From the NCBI GenBank assembly GCA_002451085.1, contig DKBE01000075.1, positions 693 through 10,313 of the forward strand: a DNA stretch of 9,621 nt. Reading direction: 5' to 3'. A program made the position numbers and the translations under genes. The first letter of the stretch is position 1, and each line of letters begins with the position of its first letter. Shown piece after piece: positions 1 to 7,741 of this stretch. This DNA comes from Proteobacteria bacterium UBA6908 (GTDB lineage: Bacteria > Pseudomonadota > Gammaproteobacteria > Acidiferrobacterales > UBA6901). The notes beneath the pieces were generated by a model. The model was not told the origin of the DNA. It did no database searches and saw only the letters and a program-made list of their open reading frames with translations.

Positions 1-132
1 GAGCAGAAGGTGCTCATCAAGAATCTGGCCGGTGCCGGTGCCGGTGGCGTGCTCAGCGATTGTCTGCGGGTGACGGTGGGTACACCGGCCGAGAACACCG
101 CCTTCCTCACGGCACTCAAAAAGTCACTCTAA
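1..132 (+). CDS. hisC: Histidinol-phosphate aminotransferase, C-terminal end (partial)
   Basis: Frame 1 is open from the first base to the TAA at 130-132 and encodes the last 43 residues of a protein that begins upstream of the window. The end contains LRVTVGTP followed by AEN and a final helix, which resembles the C-terminal segment of HisC, where LRITVGTPEEN is typical. HisC is a PLP-dependent class I/II aminotransferase that converts imidazole-acetol phosphate and glutamate to histidinol phosphate. The PLP lysine and the rest of the active site lie outside the window. Its position directly ahead of hisB, in the common order hisC-hisB, supports the call. The fragment is short, so the family assignment rests on this motif and on context. 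Confidence 0.82.
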   Translation, partial: EQKVLIKNLAGAGAGGVLSDCLRVTVGTPAENTAFLTALKKSL

Positions 133-144
133 AATTCCCGCCGG

Positions 145-166
145 CGGATGGATTTGCTACCATCTG
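145..166 (+). other. Small RNA hairpin in the hisC-hisB gap
   Basis: GATGG at 147-151 can pair with CCATC at 160-164 around an 8-nt loop. The stem extends by a G-U pair (146/165) and a C-G pair (145/166). It overlaps a perfect 10-bp palindrome, CCGCCGGCGG, at 138-147. The hairpin would bury the in-frame ATG at 148 and leave the downstream ribosome binding site of the hisB start at 193 free. There is no proper T-run after it, so it is unlikely to be a strong terminator. A role in mRNA processing or stability is only a guess. Confidence 0.3.
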
Positions 167-192
167 ATTTTCAATCACCCCGAAAGGCCCCC

Positions 193-783
193 ATGGCCCG
201 CACCGCCCAGGTTGTCCGCAACACCAAGGAAACCCAGATCACGGTCAGCGTGAATCTGGATGGCAATGGGTCGGCCAAGCTCAGCACCGGCCTGCCGTTT
301 CTCGAGCACATGCTCGACCAGATCGCCCGCCACGGTCTGATTGATCTGGACATCGTCGCCAAGGGCGATTTGCACATCGATGCCCACCACACGGTCGAAG
401 ACATCGGCATCACCCTCGGTCAGGCGTTTGCCAAGGCGGCTGGCGACAAGGCCGGTATTCGCCGTTATGGCCATGCTTATGTGCCGCTCGACGAGGCGCT
501 GTCACGTGTCGTCATCGACCTGTCCGGTCGTCCCGGGCTGGAGTACCGGGTCGAGTATCCGCGTGCCCGGGTTGGCGAGTTTGATATTGATCTGGTGCGG
601 GAATTCTTTCAGGGTTTTGTGAATCACGCGCTCGTCACGGTGCACATTGACGGAATTTCCGGCCAGAATGCCCACCACATCGCCGAGACCGTGTTCAAGG
701 CGTTCGGGCGCGCATTGCGTTCGGCGCTTGAGCCGGATCCACGTATGGGCGGAGTCGTGCCTTCAACCAAGGGAACTCTATAG
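193..783 (+). CDS. hisB: Imidazoleglycerol-phosphate dehydratase
   Basis: HisB removes water from imidazole glycerol phosphate to give imidazole-acetol phosphate, a late step of cytosolic histidine synthesis. The 196-residue product matches the monofunctional bacterial enzyme, with no phosphatase domain of the E. coli fusion type. Two Mn-binding motifs of the family are visible: HHTVEDIGI at residues 65-73 and the repeated version GQNAHHIAE at 157-165. LPFLEHML at about 34-41 and the C-terminal STKGTL are also typical. I chose ATG 193 because the protein then starts [14 protein letters not shown], as HisB proteins do, and because GAAAGG lies 5 nt upstream. An in-frame ATG at 148 would add 15 unconserved residues and falls in a hairpin. 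It follows hisC by 60 nt. Confidence 0.96.
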   Translation: MARTAQVVRNTKETQITVSVNLDGNGSAKLSTGLPFLEHMLDQIARHGLIDLDIVAKGDLHIDAHHTVEDIGITLGQAFAKAAGDKAGIRRYGHAYVPLDEALSRVVIDLSGRPGLEYRVEYPRARVGEFDIDLVREFFQGFVNHALVTVHIDGISGQNAHHIAETVFKAFGRALRSALEPDPRMGGVVPSTKGTL

Positions 784-871
784 GAACGGGACGCCACGGC
801 AGGTAGGTGTGTAGAAAGTAATCCACCTCATGCCTTGTCTCCCATTCCGCGCACTTCTGCACAAAATCACA

Positions 872-1522
872 ATGACTGGTGTTGCTGTTGTTGACTATGG
901 CATGGGCAACCTGCGTTCGGTGGTGAAGGCCATCGAGCATGTGGCGCCACGTGCCCAGGTAAGGCTCACCAGCGACGCTGCCGACGTGGCACGGGCCGAG
1001 CGCGTCGTCTTTCCCGGCCAGGGCGCCATTGCCGGCTGCATGGCGGCACTCGAATCCTGCCATTTGCGCGACGCGGTGCTGGCGGCGGTACAACACAAGC
1101 CCTTCCTTGGCATCTGTCTCGGTCTGCAAGCCTTGTTTGAATTCAGCGAGGAGGGCGGTGGAGTGCAGGGTCTGAACGTGCTGCCCGGGCGGGTGCCACG
1201 CTTCCCGCCAGCCCAAATGCGTGACCCGCAATCCGGTCAGGTACTCAAAGTCCCGCACATGGGCTGGAACCAGGTCCGGCAGGTCCGGCCCCACCCGTTA
1301 TGGGCAGGCATCCCGGACAATAGCCGCTTTTATTTCGTGCACAGCTACTATGCCGATGCTGCCGTGCGCTCCGATATTGCCGGCGAGACGGACTATGGAA
1401 TCCGGTTTACCTCGGCCGCGGCCCGTGCCAATATTTTCGCTGTGCAGTTTCACCCGGAGAAGAGCGCCGCGGTGGGGCTGCGACTGCTTGAGAATTTCAT
1501 GGCTTGGGATGGCCGTGGGTAG
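872..1522 (+). CDS. hisH: Imidazole glycerol phosphate synthase, glutamine amidotransferase subunit
   Basis: HisH hydrolyses glutamine and channels ammonia to HisF in the IGP synthase heterodimer. The 216-residue protein is a class I (triad) glutamine amidotransferase. The nucleophile Cys82 lies in FLGICLGLQ, and the His194/Glu196 pair lies in VQFHPEKS. VVDYGMGNL at the N-terminus, VFPGQGA at 46-52 and VPHMGWNQV at 127-135 are HisH signatures. The start at 872 gives the conserved N-terminus MTGVAVVDYG. An in-frame ATG at 830 would add 14 residues unlike the family. Neither start has a good Shine-Dalgarno sequence, so the choice rests on protein similarity. It lies 88 nt after hisB. In several Betaproteobacteria a marC-type membrane protein gene sits at this point; here there is none. 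Confidence 0.95.
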   Translation: MTGVAVVDYGMGNLRSVVKAIEHVAPRAQVRLTSDAADVARAERVVFPGQGAIAGCMAALESCHLRDAVLAAVQHKPFLGICLGLQALFEFSEEGGGVQGLNVLPGRVPRFPPAQMRDPQSGQVLKVPHMGWNQVRQVRPHPLWAGIPDNSRFYFVHSYYADAAVRSDIAGETDYGIRFTSAAARANIFAVQFHPEKSAAVGLRLLENFMAWDGRG

Positions 1523-1533
1523 ACCACCCGGCC
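1511..1533 (+). other. Intercistronic RNA hairpin at the end of hisH
   Basis: GGCC at 1511-1514 can pair with GGCC at 1530-1533, and GGGT at 1517-1520 with ACCC at 1526-1529. This leaves a 2-nt bulge on the left arm and a 5-nt loop. The stem spans the hisH stop codon (1520-1522). The following bases are GGAAAATGC with no T-run, so it lacks the tail of an intrinsic terminator. It may protect the 3' end of a processed mRNA or slow ribosomes at the hisH-hisA junction, but this is inference only. Confidence 0.35.
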
Positions 1534-1601
1534 GGAAAATGCTCTATAGTTAAGACTACCGGTTACCCGGAATACAAGAACGGAACACACCTCGCTTCAC
1601 C

Positions 1602-2339
1602 ATGCTGGTCATTCCTGCAATTGATCTGAAAGACGGAAAGTGCGTGCGCCTGCGCCAGGGGCGCATGGACGATGACACGGTGTTCTCCGACGACCCGGTG
1701 GCGGTCGCCGGTCGCTGGGTAAAGGCCGGGGCCCGTCGCCTGCACATCGTCGATCTCAATGGCGCCTTTGCCGGCAAGCCGGTCAACGGCGAAGTGATTG
1801 AGGCGATCGTAAAGGCTTATCCGGACCTGCCGGTGCAGGTCGGTGGCGGCATCCGCGACGAAGACACGATTCAGGCCTATCTCGATTTCGGCGTGCGCTG
1901 GGTGATTCTCGGCACCAAGGCGGTCAATGCCCCGCATTTCGTGAGCGATGTATGTGCTGAGTTCCCCAGCCATATCATCGTCGGTCTCGATGCCAAGAAC
2001 GGCAAGGTGGCCATAGACGGCTGGTCAAAAATGTCCGGGCATGATGTGGTCGATCTGGCGAAGAAATATCAGGACGATGGCGTCGATGCGATCGTCTATA
2101 CCGATATCGGCCGCGACGGCATGCTCACTGGCGTAAATGTCGAGGCCACCAAGCGGCTGGCCGACTCGATTTCGATTCCAGTCATCGCTTCGGGTGGAAT
2201 CACCAATCTCGATGACATACGCAAATTGTGCGAGGCGGCTGACAGCGGGATCATTGGTGCCATCACCGGTCGCGCCATCTACGAAGGCACCCTCGACTTT
2301 GCCGCCGCCCAGAAACTGGCCGACGAACTGAGCCGGTAG
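1602..2339 (+). CDS. hisA: ProFAR isomerase (1-(5-phosphoribosyl)-5-[(5-phosphoribosylamino)methylideneamino]imidazole-4-carboxamide isomerase)
   Basis: HisA carries out the Amadori rearrangement of ProFAR to PRFAR, the substrate of HisH/HisF. The 245-residue product is a single (beta-alpha)8 barrel of normal length. The two catalytic aspartates are in place: Asp8 in IPAIDLKDG and Asp130 in VGLDAKNGK. Phosphate-binding loops are visible as VQVGGGIR (78-85) and VIASGGI near residue 197. The N-terminus [10 protein letters not shown] fixes the start at 1602, although no clear ribosome binding site lies within 12 nt upstream. It follows hisH by 79 nt and precedes hisF by 61 nt. HisF is the closest paralogue, but the IPAID start and the overall pattern are those of HisA. 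Confidence 0.96.
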   Translation: MLVIPAIDLKDGKCVRLRQGRMDDDTVFSDDPVAVAGRWVKAGARRLHIVDLNGAFAGKPVNGEVIEAIVKAYPDLPVQVGGGIRDEDTIQAYLDFGVRWVILGTKAVNAPHFVSDVCAEFPSHIIVGLDAKNGKVAIDGWSKMSGHDVVDLAKKYQDDGVDAIVYTDIGRDGMLTGVNVEATKRLADSISIPVIASGGITNLDDIRKLCEAADSGIIGAITGRAIYEGTLDFAAAQKLADELSR

Positions 2340-2400
2340 CACCATCTGCCGGCCCGGCCGTTGGCGCCGCGGGTGGGTTCACAGGTAGACTTCCGTTCCT

Positions 2401-3162
<762 letters not shown>

Positions 3163-3163
3163 C

Positions 3164-3556
3164 ATGACAGACGCGTGGCTTGATGCAATCAAGTGGGATC
3201 GGGACGGCCTGGTGCCGGCCATTGCCCAGGAAGCCGGCAGTGGCCAGGTGCTGATGGTGGCCTGGATGAACCGCGAGGCACTGGCCGAAACCGCGCGAAC
3301 CGGCCAGGCAGTCTACTGGTCGCGCTCGCGCCGGAAGCTGTGGCGCAAGGGCGAAGAGTCGGGCCATGTACAAACCGTGCGCGAGATCCGGCTGGATTGC
3401 GACCACGACGTAGTCCTGCTGGCCGTGGAGCAGAAGGGCGGGATCGCCTGTCACACCGGACGTCACCACTGTTTTTTCCAGCAGCTTCAAGGTGATCGCT
3501 GGGTAGTGGTCGAGCCGGTAATCAAGTCGGAAAGCGAGATTTACGGCAATAAATAG
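3164..3556 (+). CDS. hisI: Phosphoribosyl-AMP cyclohydrolase
   Basis: HisI opens the purine ring of phosphoribosyl-AMP to give ProFAR. The 130-residue product is the monofunctional enzyme with no HisE domain. Family motifs appear in order: [12 protein letters not shown] (29-40), [18 protein letters not shown] (51-68), the metal-binding LDCDHD (77-82) and [11 protein letters not shown] (95-105). Cys79, Cys96 and Cys103 are the expected zinc ligands, and the Asp cluster the Mg site. The ATG at 3164 starts 1 nt after the hisF stop and is preceded by a purine-rich GAGGTAAGG stretch, so reinitiation or coupled translation from hisF is likely. Confidence 0.95.
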   Translation: MTDAWLDAIKWDRDGLVPAIAQEAGSGQVLMVAWMNREALAETARTGQAVYWSRSRRKLWRKGEESGHVQTVREIRLDCDHDVVLLAVEQKGGIACHTGRHHCFFQQLQGDRWVVVEPVIKSESEIYGNK

Positions 3557-3654
3557 CCTGGATCGGACCTGGCCGTGGAGCCCGGGAGATTTACCCCTGT
3601 GGCGCACGTCGTTAGTATGAGTGCGGTGAAACCCTGAACCTGGACCCATTTCGC

Positions 3655-3972
3655 GTGTCTGACATTCTGAAGCAGCTGGCAGAGGTACTTGAGGCCCGCA
3701 AGACGGCGGATCCGAACTCCTCCTATGTCGCCGGGTTGTATGCGAAGGGACTCGACGCCATTCTTAAAAAAGTGGGAGAAGAGGCGACCGAAGCGGTCGT
3801 TGCCGCCAAAGGGGGCGATCAGCAGCAGTTGGTCTATGAACTGGCCGATCTCTGGTTCCATACGCTGGTGTTGCTCGCGCAGCAAGGCCTGGGCCCAGAT
3901 GATGTGCTCAAAGAGCTGGATCGGCGCTTTGGCCTGTCCGGGCTAGCAGAAAAGGCAGCCCGCAAGGGGTAG
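3655..3972 (+). CDS. hisE: Phosphoribosyl-ATP pyrophosphohydrolase
   Basis: HisE releases pyrophosphate from phosphoribosyl-ATP, giving the PR-AMP used by HisI. The 105-residue all-alpha protein belongs to the MazG/HisE superfamily. The acidic Mg-binding pattern is visible: KKVGEEATE at 38-46 gives Glu42, Glu43 and Glu46, and ELADLWFH at 62-69 gives Glu62 and Asp65. The start is a GTG giving [16 protein letters not shown], a usual HisE beginning. No strong ribosome binding site is visible. A 98-nt gap separates it from hisI, the longest within this gene run, while the HIT gene follows after 5 nt. Many enteric bacteria have hisI and hisE fused; here they are separate. Confidence 0.94.
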   Translation: MSDILKQLAEVLEARKTADPNSSYVAGLYAKGLDAILKKVGEEATEAVVAAKGGDQQQLVYELADLWFHTLVLLAQQGLGPDDVLKELDRRFGLSGLAEKAARKG

Positions 3973-3977
3973 AGTCG

Positions 3978-4313
3978 ATGAACGACTGCATCTTCTGTAA
4001 GATTGCCGCCGGCCAGATCCCGTCCGATCGGGTGTACGAGGATGAGCAGGTCGTGGTGTTCCGGGATATTTATCCCAAGGCCCCGGTTCACCTCCTGATG
4101 ATTCCACGCGAGCATGTGGACAGTCTGGAAACTGTTTCGGCAACACACGAGGCATTGCTGGCGCACATGCTACGGACCCTGCCGGTCGTGGCACATCGCG
4201 CCGGGCTGGAGGGCGGATTTCGCACCATCATCAATACCGGACGCGGTGGCGGGCAGGAAGTTTTTCACTTACACATGCACCTTCTGGGCGGCGGAACGTT
4301 GCCTGGATTCTGA
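3978..4313 (+). CDS. hinT: HIT-family (HINT-type) purine nucleotide hydrolase
   Basis: HINT proteins are small cytosolic nucleotide hydrolases acting on purine nucleoside phosphoramidates and aminoacyl adenylates. The 111-residue product has the defining histidine triad EVFHLHMHLLGG near its C-terminus (His97, His99 as the nucleophile, His101) and the upstream INTGRGGGQ segment (85-93). The N-terminus CIFCKIAAGQIPS, with Cys4 and Cys7, is the usual bacterial HINT start with a possible zinc-binding CxxC pair. It lies 5 nt after hisE and 18 nt before tatA, so it is probably transcribed with both. Genes of this type are often found between hisE and tatA in Beta- and some Gammaproteobacteria. The physiological substrate is not established for this neighbourhood. 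Confidence 0.92.
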   Translation: MNDCIFCKIAAGQIPSDRVYEDEQVVVFRDIYPKAPVHLLMIPREHVDSLETVSATHEALLAHMLRTLPVVAHRAGLEGGFRTIINTGRGGGQEVFHLHMHLLGGGTLPGF

Positions 4314-4331
4314 AGAAAACGGAGACAGACT

Positions 4332-4568
4332 ATGGGTACATTCAGCATCTGGCACTGGCTTGTGGTTCTGGCCATTGTGGTGGTGATTTTCGGCACCAAG
4401 AAACTGCGCAACATGGGCAGCGATCTCGGCGGCGCCATCAAGAATTTCAAGGACGCCATGAAAACCGAGGAAGAGGCCAAGACCAAGGATGAAGAAGCCA
4501 AGAAGATCGATTCAAAGGTCGTCGAGGGTCAGGTGACGGCCAAGCGCACCGACAAGAAGAGCGTCTGA
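4332..4568 (+). CDS. tatA: Sec-independent protein translocase subunit TatA
   Basis: TatA is the pore-forming subunit of the twin-arginine translocase, which moves folded proteins across the inner membrane. The 78-residue product has the standard layout: a short periplasmic N-terminus with SIWHW, one transmembrane helix at about residues 6-20, the FGTKKL hinge (20-25), an amphipathic helix with [15 protein letters not shown] (29-43), and a charged, lysine- and glutamate-rich cytosolic tail. A GGAGA ribosome binding site at about 4321-4325 supports the ATG. It precedes tatB by 31 nt. The GTKKL after the membrane helix and the gene order separate it from TatB. Confidence 0.95.
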   Translation: MGTFSIWHWLVVLAIVVVIFGTKKLRNMGSDLGGAIKNFKDAMKTEEEAKTKDEEAKKIDSKVVEGQVTAKRTDKKSV

Positions 4569-4599
4569 AGCCCTACGTCAGCGAAGCGGCGGGCCTGCC

Positions 4600-5049
4600 G
4601 TGTTTGATATTGCATTTTCCGAACTGATCCTCATCGGCATTGTCGCCCTGGTTGTTATCGGACCAAAGCGCCTGCCGGAAGTGGCGCGCGCCGCTGGACG
4701 TTGGATGGCGCGTGCCCGGCACTTTGTCGAAAACGTCAAACGTGACATGGATGTGGAATTGCGCAAGGACGAATTGGCCGAGTTGCGCAAAGTCAAAGAA
4801 CAGCTGAGCGAGACCCGGCAGCTGTTTGAGCAGACCGCGCACAGCACTCTGGCTGCTCTGCCGGCGATCCAGCAAATCGGCGCAGCGGACGCCTCTCCGC
4901 ATGACGGTGCCAAGGTCATCGCGTCAACCGGACCCGGGACACGAACCGCGAAAACAAAGCAATCGACGGTCCGCCGGAAAGTTGTAAAAAAGAAAAACAC
5001 CGCAAACAAACGTGGTCAGCATGGCCGATCAACCCGAAAATCCCGTTGA
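4600..5049 (+). CDS. tatB: Sec-independent protein translocase subunit TatB
   Basis: TatB forms the twin-arginine signal receptor with TatC. The 149-residue protein starts with GTG and reads MFDIAFSELILIGIVALVVIGPKRLPEVAR. It has Glu8 in the membrane helix and the GPKRLP hinge at 21-26, which mark TatB rather than TatA. A long charged amphipathic and probably coiled helix follows (about 28-85), then a variable tail that becomes very basic over the last 25 residues. No clear ribosome binding site precedes the GTG. The last 29 nt overlap the start of tatC, which suggests coupled translation of the two receptor subunits. The tail contains an in-phase A AAA AAG heptamer at 4986-4992. Confidence 0.94.
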   Translation: MFDIAFSELILIGIVALVVIGPKRLPEVARAAGRWMARARHFVENVKRDMDVELRKDELAELRKVKEQLSETRQLFEQTAHSTLAALPAIQQIGAADASPHDGAKVIASTGPGTRTAKTKQSTVRRKVVKKKNTANKRGQHGRSTRKSR

Positions 5050-5869
5050 AGGGGGATTTCTTTCCCACCTCATCGAGTTGCGAAACCGCCTGGTTTACGC
5101 CTTGCTGGCGATCTTTATTGTCTTTCTTGCGCTCGCGCCGTTCGCCAACGAAGTCTATGCGATTGTTGCCGAACCGTTAATGGCCGTCATGCCCAAGGGT
5201 ATGAGCATGATTGCGACTGAAGTAGCTTCGCCGTTTCTCACGCCACTGAAATTCACCTTTGCCGCGGCCATTACCATCACCATTCCTTATTTGCTGTATC
5301 AGCTCTGGGCGTTTGTCGCCCCAGGTCTGTACCAGCATGAAAAGCGAATGGTGGTACCGCTGGTGGTGTCGAGCGTGCTGCTGTTCTACGCTGGCATGGC
5401 CTTCGCCTATTTCATTGTGTTCCCGGCGGTGTTCAAGGTGCTGGTGAGTTTCCTGCCCCCCGGTGTGCAGATGATGACCGACATCAAGGCCTATCTCGAT
5501 TTTGTATTTTCCATGTTCTTTGCCTTCGGTATCGCTTTCGAGATCCCGGTAGCGGTCGTGATCCTGTCGATAGTCGGCATCGTGAATCCGGAGTCCCTGG
5601 CCGGGAAACGCTCCTATGTCTTCCTCGGCTGCTTTGTTGTGGCTGCGGTTCTCACGCCGCCTGACGTTACCTCGCAGATCATGCTGGCGCTGCCGATGTA
5701 TTTCCTGTTTGAAATCGGTCTGTTTGTGGCGCGACGACTGTATCGCCGTCGTTCAACGGATAATATCGGACATCAGGAACTGACCGAGCCGGAGATGGAC
5801 GCCATGCTCGATGCCCATGCAACCGAAAACCCGAAGAAGCGCAGGCGTAAAAGCAAGCGCAAGGAATAA
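5021..5869 (+). CDS. tatC: Sec-independent protein translocase subunit TatC
   Basis: TatC is the six-helix membrane core of the Tat receptor and binds the twin-arginine signal. The 282-residue product carries the recognised functional residues: Glu19, Arg21 and Arg23 in HLIELRNRL, Glu107 in LYQHEKR after YQLWAFVAPGLY, Glu174 in FGIAFEIPV, and Asp215 in TPPDVTSQ. FLTPLKF (72-78) is also typical. Hydrophobic segments fall at about 24-42, 75-97, 111-140, 160-186, 198-213 and 217-237. The tail is basic and cytosolic. I chose ATG 5021 (MADQPENPVEGGF). A GTG at 5012 would add MVS. The gene overlaps tatB by 29 nt. Confidence 0.96.
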   Translation: MADQPENPVEGGFLSHLIELRNRLVYALLAIFIVFLALAPFANEVYAIVAEPLMAVMPKGMSMIATEVASPFLTPLKFTFAAAITITIPYLLYQLWAFVAPGLYQHEKRMVVPLVVSSVLLFYAGMAFAYFIVFPAVFKVLVSFLPPGVQMMTDIKAYLDFVFSMFFAFGIAFEIPVAVVILSIVGIVNPESLAGKRSYVFLGCFVVAAVLTPPDVTSQIMLALPMYFLFEIGLFVARRLYRRRSTDNIGHQELTEPEMDAMLDAHATENPKKRRRKSKRKE

Positions 5870-5890
5870 ACCGTCTGGTTTTGTTGTCTT
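5868..5890 (+). terminator. Weak intrinsic-terminator-like hairpin after tatC
   Basis: AAACC at 5868-5872 can pair with GGTTT at 5877-5881 around a GTCT loop. A T-rich run, TGTTGTCTT, follows to 5890. The layout resembles an intrinsic terminator, but the stem has only 5 bp and two G-C pairs, so termination would be weak at best. It could reduce read-through from tatC into the exported protein gene starting at about 5900. It may also be chance. Confidence 0.27.
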
Positions 5891-5899
5891 ATGGAGACC

Positions 5900-7738
5900 A
5901 TGCGCGCACTCGTCATTCCGATATTGTGGCTGCTGACTGCCCTGGCCAATCCGGCCGTAGCGGCAGCTCTCGAAAATAACCTTCAGAAACACCCTTCACC
6001 TTATCTTTCCCTGCACGGTGCCGATCCGGTCGCCTGGCAGGAGTGGAACGCCAAAACCGTCGCGCGCGCCCGCCAGGAAGGCAAGCTCCTGTACGTTTCT
6101 ATCGGTTATTTCTCCTGTCATTGGTGTCATGTGATGCAGCGCGAAAGTTATCGGAATGCCGAGATTGCGAAGTATCTCAATGCCCATTTCATTCCGGTGA
6201 AAGTCGATCGCGAGCTCGATCCGGCACTGGACGCGCGCCTGATTGAGTTTGCCGAGAAAACCCGCGGGATAAGCGGGTGGCCACTCAATGCGTTTGTGAC
6301 CCCGGATGGCCATCCGCTCTACGCGACGCTCTATCATCCGCCCAGTGAATTCCTGAAAATACTGATGCGCATCGAGCAGTTGTGGAAAGACGATCGCACC
6401 CAGCTTGTTCAGCTGGCCCGGCATGAAGCAATCAAGCCCACCGGTCCCGGCCGGCCTCGCATGGATCGCGCCCAAGCACGCACCCACGCGAGGCAGGTGG
6501 TGGATGAGGCGCTCAAGCAGGCGGATATGTTCCAAGGCGGTTTTGGGGAGCAAAGTAAATTTCCTCAGGTACCACTGTTGGGATTTCTGCTGTCCGAACA
6601 CGCTCGCAACCCGGATCCACGTCTGGCCGAGTTTCTTACAATGACGCTGGATGTCATGGCCCGAAATGGGTTACAGGATCATCTCGGTGGCGGGTTTTTC
6701 CGCTACACCGTCGACCCTTCCTGGAAAACACCGCATTTCGAAAAAATGCTATACGACAATGCGCAACTGGCCGCGCTGTATTTGGACGCGGCGCACGTGC
6801 TGGGTCGCGAAGAATACCGAGCCATTGGGCGGCGTACACTGGATTTTCTGTTGCACGAGTTTCGCGACGCGACCGGCGGGTTCATTGCAGCATTGTCTGC
6901 TCTGGATGATCATGGCGTGGAGGGGGGTGCCTATCTATGGAGCGAGCCGCAACTCAAAGCCGTACTGAACCGCGAAGAACTAGCTGCCTATCGTGGGTAT
7001 GCCGGCATGACCGGTGCGGCACCGTTTGACAACGGCTGGTTGCCACTCCAGAGCGCGACCATCGCCGAGCTCGCCATTCTGTTGGGACGTGATCCGGCGG
7101 CAGTGGAGACGCTTGTCCATTCCGCCGAAGCCAAGCTCCGCGACGCCCGTGCCCGGCGCGGACTGCCGCGCGACACCAAGGTGCTGGCGGCCTGGAACGG
7201 TCTGGCCTTGTCGGCGCTGGTCCTTGGGGCCCGGGAAGACAATCGCTATCGAGAGGCTGCCCAGTCTCTTCACCATGTACTGGCCACCCAGCTCTGGGAT
7301 GGAACGCAACTGGTGCGTTCATCCGTGGCCGGGACGACCGGAGGCCAGGTTTCGCTTGAGGATTATGCCTACGTGGCTGCCGGGTTGACCGACTGGGCGG
7401 TGCTGTCCGGTCGCGATGGTGATTGGCAGCTGGCACGCCATGTCGCCCGTACTGCCTGGCAGCGCTTCTATGGTTCACGTGGCTGGCGTTTGCAGGAGAA
7501 CAGCCTGCTGGCGGCCGAGGACGGCCAGGATGTGGTGAGCGATGGGCCAATGCCGTCACCATCCGGTTTGCTGATCACAGCCAGTCTCCGGATCGCAACT
7601 GCGCTGAAAGATTCCTCTTTGCGCCGCCAGGCGTTGGCGGCGGCCAACAGCGGCCATCGGCAGATCAGTGAAAATCCCTTCTGGCACGCCTCGGTGGTGG
7701 CAGCACAACTACAGGCCGCCGGTGTGAAGCCGCCCTAA
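5900..7738 (+). CDS. Exported DUF255/YyaL-like protein: thioredoxin-fold domain plus alpha/alpha-barrel domain
   Basis: The 612-residue product resembles the YyaL/SSP411 (SPATA20-like) family. An N-terminal DsbH-type thioredoxin fold (about 24-165) contains NNLQKHPSPYLSLHG and a redox-like SCHWCHVM motif with Cys73 and Cys76. The rest is a helical (alpha/alpha)6-toroid-like region with family segments GGFGEQSKFP (213-222), HFEKMLYDNAQL (279-290) and AAWNGL (430-435). Most family members I know are cytosolic. Here a hydrophobic N-terminus, MRALVIPILWLLTALANPAVA before ALE, looks like a Sec signal peptide cut after AVA, so I infer a periplasmic protein. ATG 5900 has GGAG 3 nt upstream; ATG 5891 in frame would add MET. 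The substrate and reaction are not known. It follows tatC by 30 nt and meets the protease gene tail to tail. Confidence 0.85.
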   Translation: MRALVIPILWLLTALANPAVAAALENNLQKHPSPYLSLHGADPVAWQEWNAKTVARARQEGKLLYVSIGYFSCHWCHVMQRESYRNAEIAKYLNAHFIPVKVDRELDPALDARLIEFAEKTRGISGWPLNAFVTPDGHPLYATLYHPPSEFLKILMRIEQLWKDDRTQLVQLARHEAIKPTGPGRPRMDRAQARTHARQVVDEALKQADMFQGGFGEQSKFPQVPLLGFLLSEHARNPDPRLAEFLTMTLDVMARNGLQDHLGGGFFRYTVDPSWKTPHFEKMLYDNAQLAALYLDAAHVLGREEYRAIGRRTLDFLLHEFRDATGGFIAALSALDDHGVEGGAYLWSEPQLKAVLNREELAAYRGYAGMTGAAPFDNGWLPLQSATIAELAILLGRDPAAVETLVHSAEAKLRDARARRGLPRDTKVLAAWNGLALSALVLGAREDNRYREAAQSLHHVLATQLWDGTQLVRSSVAGTTGGQVSLEDYAYVAAGLTDWAVLSGRDGDWQLARHVARTAWQRFYGSRGWRLQENSLLAAEDGQDVVSDGPMPSPSGLLITASLRIATALKDSSLRRQALAAANSGHRQISENPFWHASVVAAQLQAAGVKPP

Positions 7739-7741
7739 TCC

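Noticed and set aside
148..192. Upstream in-frame start for hisB
   Set aside because: The extra 15 residues do not look like HisB, the ATG lies in a predicted hairpin, and the ATG at 193 has a better placed GAAAGG.
830..871. Upstream in-frame start for hisH
   Set aside because: The 14 extra residues precede the conserved VAVVDYGMGN start and do not look like part of the amidotransferase fold.
3419..3581. 13-nt direct repeat CTGGCCGTGGAGC at 3419-3431 and 3569-3581
   Set aside because: One copy is in hisI coding sequence and the other in the gap after it. The flanks are unrelated and the composition is common for this genome, so chance is enough to explain it.
3773..3782. A6G run in hisE as a frameshift site
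   Set aside because: The reading phase is CTT AAA AAA GTG, so it is not the canonical A AAA AAG arrangement, and the whole HisE protein is encoded in one frame.
5996..6601. 201-codon minus-strand open frame inside the DUF255-like gene
   Set aside because: It is antisense to a gene with conserved family motifs throughout, and its translation has no recognisable motif.
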